64,000 bases of DNA from an uncultured Alteromonadaceae bacterium (GTDB lineage: Bacteria; Pseudomonadota; Gammaproteobacteria; Enterobacterales; Alteromonadaceae), in NCBI GenBank assembly GCA_947494925.1, contig CANLWS010000013.1, positions 62,001-126,000 on the forward strand, given 5' to 3'. Below the pieces are notes generated by a model, which was not told the DNA's origin, did no database searches, and saw nothing but the letters and a program-made list of their open reading frames with translations. Positions 28,204 through 36,384 of the stretch are shown piece by piece. Both the position numbers and the translations under genes were made by a program. How positions within the stretch are numbered: the stretch's first letter is position 1; every line of letters begins with the position of its first letter.

Positions 28204-28215
28204 AAACAAATGTTT
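28204..28215. promoter_or_regulatory. Candidate PsrA-like operator upstream of fadD
   Basis: AAAC-AAAT-GTTT forms a short inverted repeat about 105 bases before the fadD start. PsrA in gammaproteobacteria recognises GAAAC(N2-4)GTTTC-like sites at fatty acid genes. The flanking bases (T and T) do not complete the consensus, so this is only a candidate. Confidence 0.3.
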
Positions 28216-28318
28216 TACTCCTAAACAGCTTTGGTTAATATTGTATGAAAGCCTGCATTCAAATGAAATGAAGGTGAATATAAAATCATTACAATAATAA
28301 ATATGCCCTGGAGGCCAT

Positions 28319-29971
28319 GTGGAAAAAATCTGGCTTGAGCAATATCACCCTAGTGTTGCTCCAGAAATTGATCCTGACCGTTATTCTTCTGTTGTTGATA
28401 TCTTTGAGCAATCCGTTTCAACCTACGCTGACAATACTGCCTTTATCAATATGGGGCATAGTATTACATTTAAAGAACTTGATGAATTATCTCGTCAATT
28501 TGCAGCGAACTTGCAAAACTCTGGAATGAAAAAAGGCGATCCTGTCGCGATCATGATGCCTAATCTAATACAATATCCGGTCGCGTTGTTTGGGATATTG
28601 CGTGCTGGTATGGTGGTAGTGAACGTCAATCCACTCTACACGGCGAGAGAACTCAAGCATCAACTCAACGATGCTGGCGTAAAAGCTATTGTCATAGTCG
28701 AGAATTTTGCCTGTACTCTGAGTGAAGTAATTGGTGAGACTGGTGTTGAGCGTGTGTTGCTGACTCAAATTGCCGATATGTTGCCTGCGCCAAAACGTTG
28801 GCTAATGAATTTCGCGGTAAAACACATTAAGAAAATGGTACCGGATTATTCTTTGCCTAAGGCAGAGCAGTTTATGGATGCTGTACGAAGTGGTTCTTCA
28901 ATGACCTATACTAAACCAGACGTTTCTGGTGACGATACAGCATTTTTACAATATACCGGTGGTACCACAGGGGTATCCAAAGGTGCTGTGCTAACGCATC
29001 GGAACATGGTGTCAAACCTTGAGCAGGTATCAGGTACTCTGGAAACAGTTATCGAGCCCGGAAAGGAGTTAGTGGTAACAGCCTTGCCGCTTTATCATAT
29101 TTTTGCATTGCAAGGTAATTGCCTGACCTTTGTTAAATTTGGATGCCCAAGTTTATTGATTACCAACCCCAGAGATATGGCGGGCTTTGTAAAAGAACTG
29201 TCAGAACATCCCTTCACAGTTATCACCGGCGTAAATACACTTTTTAATGGATTATTAAATACACCAGGTTTCAACGAACTGGACTTCAAAAAATTCAAAT
29301 TTGGACTCGGTGGTGGAATGGCGGTTCAACGTCCTGTAGCTGAACGCTGGCAACAGGTTACCGGGAAAGTGCTACTGGAAGGGTATGGTTTGACAGAATG
29401 CAGCCCGGTAGTGACAGTAAACCCTCCAACGATCAAAGAATACAAAGGCTCTATCGGGATGCCTTTACCGTCCACTGATGTGAAGTTGTGCGACGACGAT
29501 GGTAACGAAGTACCAGCAGGTGAAACAGGCGAAATGTATGTAAAAGGTCCTCAGGTAATGAAGGGGTATCTGAATCGACCTGAAGCAACAGCTGAGATCA
29601 TGCATGACGGTTGGCTTGCTACTGGTGACATAGCCAGAGTCGATGAGCAGGGATATTTCTACATTGTTGACCGTAAAAAGGATATGATCCTGGTTTCTGG
29701 TTTCAATGTGTTTCCAAATGAAGTGGAAGAAGTAGCGGCTATGCACGAGGATATTGTGGAGGTTGCTGCGGTCGGGGTTCCACACGATGTGTCCGGTGAA
29801 GTAGTGAAGCTGTTTGCTGTGCGGAAAACGGAAGACTTGACTGAAAAAGGCCTGATCGAGCATTGTCGTTTACATTTAACTGGGTATAAAGTTCCTAAAA
29901 TGGTGGAATTCAGAGAAGAGTTGCCAAAATCTAATGTTGGAAAGATCCTTCGAAAGGAATTACGAAACTGA
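28319..29971 (+). CDS. fadD: Long-chain fatty acid--CoA ligase FadD
   Basis: FadD activates imported long-chain fatty acids to acyl-CoA at the inner membrane. The 550-residue protein starts at GTG 28319, four bases after GGAGG (an overlapping ATG at 28317 is out of frame). The AMP-binding P-loop is [12 protein letters not shown], the adenine site GYGLTECSP, and the fatty acyl signature region [10 protein letters not shown]...[16 protein letters not shown] is intact. Context slp-fadD-rnd equals E. coli. Acyl-CoA made here is the ligand that releases FadR, encoded at 47 kb. Confidence 0.96.
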   Translation: MEKIWLEQYHPSVAPEIDPDRYSSVVDIFEQSVSTYADNTAFINMGHSITFKELDELSRQFAANLQNSGMKKGDPVAIMMPNLIQYPVALFGILRAGMVVVNVNPLYTARELKHQLNDAGVKAIVIVENFACTLSEVIGETGVERVLLTQIADMLPAPKRWLMNFAVKHIKKMVPDYSLPKAEQFMDAVRSGSSMTYTKPDVSGDDTAFLQYTGGTTGVSKGAVLTHRNMVSNLEQVSGTLETVIEPGKELVVTALPLYHIFALQGNCLTFVKFGCPSLLITNPRDMAGFVKELSEHPFTVITGVNTLFNGLLNTPGFNELDFKKFKFGLGGGMAVQRPVAERWQQVTGKVLLEGYGLTECSPVVTVNPPTIKEYKGSIGMPLPSTDVKLCDDDGNEVPAGETGEMYVKGPQVMKGYLNRPEATAEIMHDGWLATGDIARVDEQGYFYIVDRKKDMILVSGFNVFPNEVEEVAAMHEDIVEVAAVGVPHDVSGEVVKLFAVRKTEDLTEKGLIEHCRLHLTGYKVPKMVEFREELPKSNVGKILRKELRN

Positions 29972-29975
29972 TAAG

Positions 29976-29998
29976 AGCCGGCATCAGCCGGCTTTTTT
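29976..29998 (+). terminator. Intrinsic terminator after fadD
   Basis: AGCCGGC / GCCGGCT with an ATCA loop followed by six T, five bases after the fadD stop codon. Confidence 0.9.
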
Positions 29999-30021
29999 AA
30001 TCTCGGCAAATAAGAAGAATT

Positions 30022-31173
30022 ATGCAATTTGATTTAATTACAGACGATAGGGCTCTAAAGGCGTTTTGTGAGCAAGCTAGCCAGACATCTGCCATTGCGG
30101 TGGATACGGAATTTGTACGCACCAGAACCTTGTATCCGATTCTAGGGTTGATTCAACTGTATGATGGTCAGTCTCTGGTGCTGGTAGATCCGCAGAAAAT
30201 TGACGATTTTGCGCCACTAGTTGCACTGATGGAAAATGAATCTGTCGTTAAAGTTCTGCATTCTTGCTCGGAAGATTTAGAGACCTTCTGGCATAGTCTG
30301 AAGGTTGTTCCGCGTCCATTGTTTGACACTCAATTTGCCGCTTGCCTGCTAAACAAAGGGGCAACACTTGGTTACGCGAATCTGGTGGAGCTGATGCTGG
30401 GAGTCAAGCTGGACAAAGGAGAATCCCGGACGGATTGGACGGCAAGGCCACTCAGTCCTGAACAGTGTCAGTACGCTGCTAATGACGTACTTTATTTGCT
30501 GCAACTTTACCCTCAACTCCATCGGGAAATTGTCGAAGCTGACAGACTCGAGTGGGTGTATGCAGAGATGCACCAGTTGGGTAAAAAGAAACAGACTAAA
30601 TTACCCTCTGAACTAGCCTATCTGGGAGTCAAAAATAACTGGCAAACTCATGGCCGTTCTTTGTATTTGTTGAAAGAGCTGGCTAAATGGCGAATAGAAC
30701 AAGCAAGGGAGCGTGATATGGCGCTCAATTTTGTTGTCCGGGAGTCAAACCTGTTGGCAATTGCCAAAAAACGCCCTCAGAATAAAGGTGCTCTATTTAA
30801 CCTGGATGGAATGACGCCTCAGGAAGCCAGAATCCATGGTTCTGCGCTTTTGTCACTCGTAGATGCATCTGCTGATGTTCCCCCTGAGCTTTATCCACCT
30901 GCTGTGGAACGATTGAATGAGTTCCCTGACTATAAAAAATTAGCGGCATCAATTCGGACCTTGTGTTTGCAAGTGTCGGAACAACAGAATATCCCTGTGG
31001 AAATTATCGGCTCCAAAAAACAAATTAACCAGTTGTTGAAATGGTTGTGGTTTGACCTGGACGAAACCCGTGAAATGGGTCTGACTCCAGATTTATTGAG
31101 CGGATGGCGGAAACCTTTGCTGCAAAAAGGTATCGAAGAACTTACTGGTGTAAAATTGGAGAGCAAAAAATAA
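30022..31173 (+). CDS. rnd: Ribonuclease D
   Basis: A 383-residue 3'-5' exoribonuclease that trims tRNA precursors. DEDDy metal-binding residues are visible: Asp28 and Glu30 in VDTEF, an Asp in HSCSEDLE, and Tyr/Asp in QYAANDVLYL. An HRDC domain (around 210-290, with RDMALNFVVRESNLLAIA) and a second helical domain follow. Located after fadD as in E. coli. The downstream ycgL starts one base after its stop, so the two are co-transcribed. Confidence 0.95.
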   Translation: MQFDLITDDRALKAFCEQASQTSAIAVDTEFVRTRTLYPILGLIQLYDGQSLVLVDPQKIDDFAPLVALMENESVVKVLHSCSEDLETFWHSLKVVPRPLFDTQFAACLLNKGATLGYANLVELMLGVKLDKGESRTDWTARPLSPEQCQYAANDVLYLLQLYPQLHREIVEADRLEWVYAEMHQLGKKKQTKLPSELAYLGVKNNWQTHGRSLYLLKELAKWRIEQARERDMALNFVVRESNLLAIAKKRPQNKGALFNLDGMTPQEARIHGSALLSLVDASADVPPELYPPAVERLNEFPDYKKLAASIRTLCLQVSEQQNIPVEIIGSKKQINQLLKWLWFDLDETREMGLTPDLLSGWRKPLLQKGIEELTGVKLESKK

Positions 31174-31174
31174 C

Positions 31175-31450
31175 ATGTTGGTGGCCGTATATAAAAGCTC
31201 AAAAAAAGCAGAAACCTATCTCTATGTGCCTAAGCGTGATGACTTTTCTTCTGTGCCTAAAGCCTTGATGGATACCTTTGGGAACGCAATCTTTGTCATG
31301 TTGTTCCCCCTGCAAAAGCGAAATAAACTGGCACAGGTCGATATCGAAAAATTGAAATCAGAATTGAATGAAAAGGGGTTTTATCTGCAGATCCCACCTC
31401 CTCAGGAAAACTTACTTAAAACCCATTTACGTCAAACAAAATCTTCTTAA
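31175..31450 (+). CDS. ycgL: YcgL domain-containing protein
   Basis: A 91-residue protein of the YcgL (DUF709) family: VAVYKSSKKAETYLYV at the N-terminus and the conserved RDDFSSVP-type motif. The family has a small alpha/beta fold of unknown function and is confined to gammaproteobacteria. Its place between rnd and the ycgM/ycgN-like genes is conserved. Confidence 0.93.
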   Translation: MLVAVYKSSKKAETYLYVPKRDDFSSVPKALMDTFGNAIFVMLFPLQKRNKLAQVDIEKLKSELNEKGFYLQIPPPQENLLKTHLRQTKSS

Positions 31451-31475
31451 TCTGCGCATTCTTACAGGTATTTCT

Positions 31476-32441
31476 ATGTTTAGACATCTATTGCTCTGTC
31501 TCGCTTTTACTCCTCTTATGACCACGGCTAAACCGACTTTTGATGAGTATGTGTCTGAGTTAAAATTGGAAGCCCACGAAAAGGGTTTCAGCCAGGAAAT
31601 TATCGAACTCGCTTTTGATAAGGTGACATTTCATAAACGGGCCGTCAAAGCGGATAAAAATCAACCGGAAACGAAACTCACGTTAGATACATACATTCGA
31701 ACCCGTGTGCCTGACTGGAAAGTTGCACAGGCCCGCTCTCATTTTGTTGAAAATCAAACTTTGTTGAATCAAGTGGCTCAGCAGTTCGGTGTGCAGCCCA
31801 GGTTTATCATTGCCTTGTGGGGGAATGAAAGTAATTTTGGGAAAATTCAGGGCAAGTTCCCGGTGATATCGGCGCTTACTACTTTGGCCTATGAAGGCAG
31901 ACGAGAGACATTGTTTAAAAAAGAGTTGTTTGCAGCCTTAACCATCTTGTCCGAAGGACATATAGATAAAGACAAGTTTTTGGGTTCATGGGCGGGCGCA
32001 ATGGGGCAAAGCCAATTTATGCCCAGTTCCTTTTTAAACTATGCTGTCGACTTCGATGGTGATGGTAAAAAGGATATCTGGAATAATCAGGCCGACGTGT
32101 TCGCTTCCATTGCCAACTACCTTAAATCGGAGGGCTGGGACGATGAGCTCACATGGGGGCGTCAGGTTAGATTGCCAGAGGGGTTTAATGCATCCTTAGC
32201 GGGTTTACAGAAGAATAAAATGAAGACGCTTTCCGAGTGGCAGGCGCTGGGTATACGCCGCTTTAACGGGGCAGATTTACCATCCGTGGATATCTCGGCA
32301 TCCTTGATTATGCCAGACGACGAAAACGGCAGAATTTACCTTGTATACCAAAATTTCCATACTTTGATGAAGTGGAATCGTTCCACCTATTTTGGTGCTG
32401 CAGTCAGCTATTTGTCTGAAAAAATTAAAGACGGAGCTTAG
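31476..32441 (+). CDS. Lytic murein transglycosylase, MltB-like
   Basis: A 321-residue periplasmic enzyme that cleaves the glycan strand of peptidoglycan to 1,6-anhydromuropeptides. I use ATG 31476, which gives a signal peptide ending near TTAKP; the frame is open back to 31368 inside ycgL without signal-like sequence. The catalytic glutamate is in IALWGNESNFG and the family motifs TLAYEGRR, GSWAGAMGQSQFMPSSF and DFDGDGKKDIW follow. There is no lipobox and no C-terminal peptidoglycan-binding domain, so it is the short soluble MltB_2 form. Confidence 0.93.
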   Translation: MFRHLLLCLAFTPLMTTAKPTFDEYVSELKLEAHEKGFSQEIIELAFDKVTFHKRAVKADKNQPETKLTLDTYIRTRVPDWKVAQARSHFVENQTLLNQVAQQFGVQPRFIIALWGNESNFGKIQGKFPVISALTTLAYEGRRETLFKKELFAALTILSEGHIDKDKFLGSWAGAMGQSQFMPSSFLNYAVDFDGDGKKDIWNNQADVFASIANYLKSEGWDDELTWGRQVRLPEGFNASLAGLQKNKMKTLSEWQALGIRRFNGADLPSVDISASLIMPDDENGRIYLVYQNFHTLMKWNRSTYFGAAVSYLSEKIKDGA

Positions 32442-32444
32442 TGT

Positions 32445-33104
32445 ATGTATATTCATCGGGACACCAAAAGTAATGCTATTGGTCTGCCATTGGGTAAAAT
32501 TGTGTGTGTAGGTCGAAATTATGCCGACCATATCGAGGAGCTGAATAATGCAGTGCCCGATGAACCTCTGCTTTTTATCAAGCCCGCTACCGCGTTATGT
32601 TCTTTTGCTGAGCCGATTTCAATCGTAGCCGGACAGGGTGAATGCCATAACGAGCTGGAAATCGCAATATTGATAAAATCACCATTAACTAAAGCCAGCG
32701 AATCAGACATTTTTCCTGCGATCTGGGGTTACGGACTAGGGCTTGATCTGACTCTGCGGGACGTGCAGAACAGATTAAAAGAGATGGGCTTGCCATGGGA
32801 GCGAGCTAAGTCGTTTGACTATAGCTGTCCGATGTCCGACTTTGTGGCTAGGGAACAAATCATCGACGGGGAAAACCTGGCTTTTAGTTTGTCGATTAAT
32901 GGTGAGCTTCGTCAGCAAGGTAATACCCGGCTTATGTTGAACAATGTCACCAAGCTGCTTGTGGAAATAAGTCAAAGTTTTACTTTGTTGCCCGGAGATA
33001 TCGTGATGACAGGCACACCGAAAGGTGTGGGACCATTATTGATTGGTGATAAAGTGGAGGCAAAGATGGAGCATTATTTACGTATTTGTTCCACTGTTGT
33101 TTAA
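32445..33104 (+). CDS. Fumarylacetoacetate hydrolase family protein (YcgM-like)
   Basis: A 219-residue FAH-fold enzyme. Metal ligands are visible as HNELEIAI (two glutamates) and GLDLTLRDVQ (aspartate), and the VMTGTPKGVGPL loop is typical. Proteins of this size act as acylpyruvases or oxaloacetate keto-enol tautomerase/decarboxylases; E. coli YcgM is the close positional counterpart between ycgL and ycgN. Starts three bases after the transglycosylase stop, with GGAG in the end of that gene. Confidence 0.92.
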   Translation: MYIHRDTKSNAIGLPLGKIVCVGRNYADHIEELNNAVPDEPLLFIKPATALCSFAEPISIVAGQGECHNELEIAILIKSPLTKASESDIFPAIWGYGLGLDLTLRDVQNRLKEMGLPWERAKSFDYSCPMSDFVAREQIIDGENLAFSLSINGELRQQGNTRLMLNNVTKLLVEISQSFTLLPGDIVMTGTPKGVGPLLIGDKVEAKMEHYLRICSTVV

Positions 33105-33134
33105 ACTGGATCGATTACCGACTAGAGAAGAAAC

Positions 33135-33629
33135 ATGACTGACAAATTTTGGGAAACCAAAAGCCTTGAAGAAATGACGGAAAAGGAGTGGGAGTCCGTC
33201 TGTGATGGTTGTGCAAAATGTTGTCTGCATAAATTTATTGATGACGACAGTGCGGAAGAGGCTGCTCCAACAGATAAGATTGAGGCAGGTGAAAAAATCC
33301 ATTTTACCAATATTGTCTGCACATTGCTGAACACCAAAACGTGCAGTTGTACTCGCTATGCTGAGCGCAGTGAACTTGTTCCAGATTGCGTCAAACTCAC
33401 AAAAGATAATCTGACAGATATCTTTTTTATGCCGCCAAGCTGCAGTTACAGAAGACTGCATGAGGGCAGAGGATTACCTTCATGGCATCCATTACTCAAC
33501 AAGGGTAAAAAAGCAGCGATGCACAAGGTTGGCATGTCAGTCAGAGGTAAAACAGTATTTGATCACGATGTCGACCTGACACACTTTGAGGACTATATCG
33601 CCATCTGGCCACTGGAAGATATTGATTAA
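33135..33629 (+). CDS. ycgN: YcgN family cysteine cluster protein (UPF0260)
   Basis: A 164-residue protein with the cysteine pattern CDGCAKCCLHK near residue 27, TKTCSCTRY around 74, and CVKLT and CSYRRL downstream, the ligand set of the YkgJ/YcgN zinc or iron-sulfur cluster family. Function is unknown. Operon with the FAH-like gene (30-base gap); gene order ycgL-ycgM-ycgN as in E. coli with the transglycosylase inserted. Confidence 0.94.
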   Translation: MTDKFWETKSLEEMTEKEWESVCDGCAKCCLHKFIDDDSAEEAAPTDKIEAGEKIHFTNIVCTLLNTKTCSCTRYAERSELVPDCVKLTKDNLTDIFFMPPSCSYRRLHEGRGLPSWHPLLNKGKKAAMHKVGMSVRGKTVFDHDVDLTHFEDYIAIWPLEDID

Positions 33630-33785
33630 TTCTGCTCCCAATGCACCTGGAACGACTCATGCTTACACGTCATTTTGATTTTGTACTGAATAGTTGTAAC
33701 TAATTGATATATTTAGTTAAGCAATTCAGGTATAGTTTTTTGGCTTAACTCATCTGCCTGAACACAAAAGGGAGAAGCAACCTTA

Positions 33786-34697
33786 ATGTCGGTGCGAAAA
33801 CTAATTATGTTACTAGTTGCGCATTTTTGTCTGCTTACCACAAGCAGCGTGTCTGCGGCAATGCTCGTTTTGTATCCGAAAGTCCCCGCACCCTACAGCC
33901 AAATATTTAGCGAAATTATAGAAGGCATAGAAAACCAATTTAATGGTGATATTGTTCTGCGTTCGATTGCTAAGTCTGAGTCATTGGACGAGCTTGTATC
34001 CTGGGTAGACGGTCAAGCACCTGAAATGTTGATTGCACTCGGCAAACGAGGTTATAAGATCGCCAAGGAAGTAGAAAACGATACGCCGGTGGTGATTGGC
34101 GCTTTACCCATTAAACCAAATGGTATTTCAGGCATTAGTCTATTGGCAGATCCCAAGATTTTGTTCGATGCATTGCAGCAACTGGCACCTAATATCAAAC
34201 GAGTTCATGTGGTGTATAGCAAAAACAGCGAATGGCTTATTCAACTGGCAGATTCTCAAATTATCAGCTCTGGATTGGATTTGAACAAAGTTCAGGTATC
34301 TGATGTTAAAACTGCTGTTGAAGAATATGACAGGTTATTGGCCAGCATAGATTTCAGGACGGAAGCTGTGTGGCTGCCACTTGATCCGGTAACGGCAAAC
34401 GAACAAGTTATTTTACCCACACTGCTTGAAAAAAGCTGGGAACAAAATGTTGTATTGTTTTCCAGCAAGCCCGCTCATGCCAAAAGGGGAGCGCTTTTTT
34501 CAATGTTCCCAGATCACCGAGCACTGGGAACACAGCTAGCTAACATGGTTGAATCCATGTTTAACACTAAAGAGAAAAAAGGCGTGTTACCACTTCAAGA
34601 TATGAAACTGGCTGTAAATTTACGTACCGCCGCCCATCTAGGCTTTGATTATAAAAGTCGTCAGAAAGATCAATTCCATTTGACGTTTCCACAATAG
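33786..34697 (+). CDS. Periplasmic substrate-binding protein (ABC_sub_bind type)
   Basis: A 303-residue exported protein with a signal peptide ending at SVSAA. The fold is that of type I periplasmic binding proteins of the ABC_sub_bind group, with LIALGKRGYKIAKEV, VVIGALPIKPNGISGISLLADP and a late VNLRTAAHLGFDY segment. No ABC permease or ATPase is nearby; instead a histidine kinase starts three bases downstream and a TonB receptor follows. I infer that it works as a sensory binding protein or a TonB-system accessory. Ribosome site AGGGAGAAG. Confidence 0.85.
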   Translation: MSVRKLIMLLVAHFCLLTTSSVSAAMLVLYPKVPAPYSQIFSEIIEGIENQFNGDIVLRSIAKSESLDELVSWVDGQAPEMLIALGKRGYKIAKEVENDTPVVIGALPIKPNGISGISLLADPKILFDALQQLAPNIKRVHVVYSKNSEWLIQLADSQIISSGLDLNKVQVSDVKTAVEEYDRLLASIDFRTEAVWLPLDPVTANEQVILPTLLEKSWEQNVVLFSSKPAHAKRGALFSMFPDHRALGTQLANMVESMFNTKEKKGVLPLQDMKLAVNLRTAAHLGFDYKSRQKDQFHLTFPQ

Positions 34698-34700
34698 TAA

Positions 34701-36275
34701 ATGATCGACAGACAGCATTCTCAGCAATTCCTCAAGCCTCAACCAGTAAACTCCCATGGGCAGAGTATCAGACGCCAGTTGCTGACTTATCTTTTTGTGA
34801 GTATTTTTGTGCTCTTGTTGGTGTTCAGCATCGGTGTTATCTGGTTAACGCAGAAAGGTGCAAGTGAGCTTATCGTCAGTAATGCACAGGAAACAACGCG
34901 AGTCTTAGCGCAACAATCAACCCTGGCACTACTGACAGAAAGTGTCGAAAATGCTGAAAGTGCTTTGCAGCAAGTACGATCTTTTCCTGATGTAGTTGGT
35001 GCCGGTCTGGTAACCGGGCAAGGCGAAATCCTTGATTGGAAAGGGGATGAACAAGGAAGACAGTACTTTTCACAAGTTGACTGGTCCAAAGTTAGTGAGG
35101 AAATGCTGACAAGCGAAAGTGAAGATTTCTGGCACATTGCATCTCAAGTAGTACTAACCGGCAATGCAGATGATGAAGGCGAACTGGATCTCTATGAAGC
35201 AACTGAGCAGTACCTGGGCTTCGCCATTATTTCCTTCAGCAAACAAAGCTTAAATGATATTAATCAAGACTTGTTTATCACTATATCAATCGCAGGATTG
35301 GTCGCGATTTTTGGTCTTCCTCTTATAGTGTCTATAGTGCTCAGACGACTTTTGACTCCGCTACAATCACTCTCTGAAGTCATGTATCACAACCATCGAA
35401 CTGGCGAGCACAAAGTCGCTGATGTACAAGGTTCAACTGAAGTGAATATGATGGCTGAATCATTTAACAGCATGATGAAGACTCTTGATGATCAGGATGA
35501 AAAACTGCGTAGCCATCGTGACCAACTGGAAGCTGAAGTTAATATACGTACGCAGGAGCTAGTTGTCGCAAGAGATGCCGCGCTGACATCTAATCGCTAT
35601 AAATCTGAATTTCTGGCAAATGTCACGCACGAACTGCGCTCTCCCATACAGTCAATTATCGGTTACGTGGAGCTTGTTAAGGAAGAAGCCGAAAACGAGG
35701 GATTATACGACATTCTCGCAGATTTGGAGCGTGTAACCCGAAACGCTGAGAGGTTATTTAACCTCATCAACAGTATCCTGGATTTGTCGAAAATTGAAGC
35801 AGGCAGAATGGATGTCAAACTGAAAACCTTTCATCTCCAGGAAGTGCTGACTGAACTTGAAGAAGTAACAGCACCATTGGCACCACAAAATAATAACTCC
35901 TTTTCCCTGCAAGTATTGTGTGGAAACCCTGAACTTCATCTTGATCCACAAAAAGTTTTACAAATCCTGATTAATTTGGTCAGTAACGCATGCAAATTTA
36001 CTCAAGACGGAGAAATTGTGGTGCGTGTTTTTGTGGAGAATAACGACATATATTTCGAAGTGAGAGACAATGGAATTGGTATCCCTGAACGGCAACTGGA
36101 ACGGATTTTTCAAAAGTTTCAACAGGTTGACGGTAGTGATACCCGTAAGTTTGGTGGAACCGGACTAGGCTTAGCGATCTCCCAACAATTTTGTGAGTTG
36201 ATGAAAGGACACTTGCAGGTGACCAGTTCAGAAGGTATCGGATCATGTTTTACCCTGAAGTTACCTATGAAGTAA
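34701..36275 (+). CDS. Membrane sensor histidine kinase
   Basis: A 524-residue kinase. Helix 1 at about 28-50, a periplasmic sensing domain of some 140 residues, helix 2 at 191-215, HAMP at 216-268, a coiled coil, HisKA with His310 in NVTHELRSP, and an intact HATPase (NLVSNACKF N-box, DNGIGIP, GGTGLGLAIS). It has no receiver domain and no response regulator gene is adjacent. Its three-base spacing from the binding protein gene suggests that the binding protein presents ligand to its periplasmic domain. The REC-containing GGDEF/EAL protein at 42-44.6 kb is one possible partner. Confidence 0.93.
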   Translation: MIDRQHSQQFLKPQPVNSHGQSIRRQLLTYLFVSIFVLLLVFSIGVIWLTQKGASELIVSNAQETTRVLAQQSTLALLTESVENAESALQQVRSFPDVVGAGLVTGQGEILDWKGDEQGRQYFSQVDWSKVSEEMLTSESEDFWHIASQVVLTGNADDEGELDLYEATEQYLGFAIISFSKQSLNDINQDLFITISIAGLVAIFGLPLIVSIVLRRLLTPLQSLSEVMYHNHRTGEHKVADVQGSTEVNMMAESFNSMMKTLDDQDEKLRSHRDQLEAEVNIRTQELVVARDAALTSNRYKSEFLANVTHELRSPIQSIIGYVELVKEEAENEGLYDILADLERVTRNAERLFNLINSILDLSKIEAGRMDVKLKTFHLQEVLTELEEVTAPLAPQNNNSFSLQVLCGNPELHLDPQKVLQILINLVSNACKFTQDGEIVVRVFVENNDIYFEVRDNGIGIPERQLERIFQKFQQVDGSDTRKFGGTGLGLAISQQFCELMKGHLQVTSSEGIGSCFTLKLPMK

Positions 36276-36384
36276 CTCAGCAGTACTAAGAAAAGTTGTT
36301 TATACTCAAATACTTGGTTAAATTAGTGATAAGTTTTTTACTCGGTAAGTTTGTATTTCTTGGAAAATTACCTCAGGAAAAGAT

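Noticed and set aside
34701-36275. Hybrid kinase with a fused receiver
   Set aside because: The protein ends shortly after the GGTGLGLAIS box of the ATPase domain; no receiver sequence follows before the stop.
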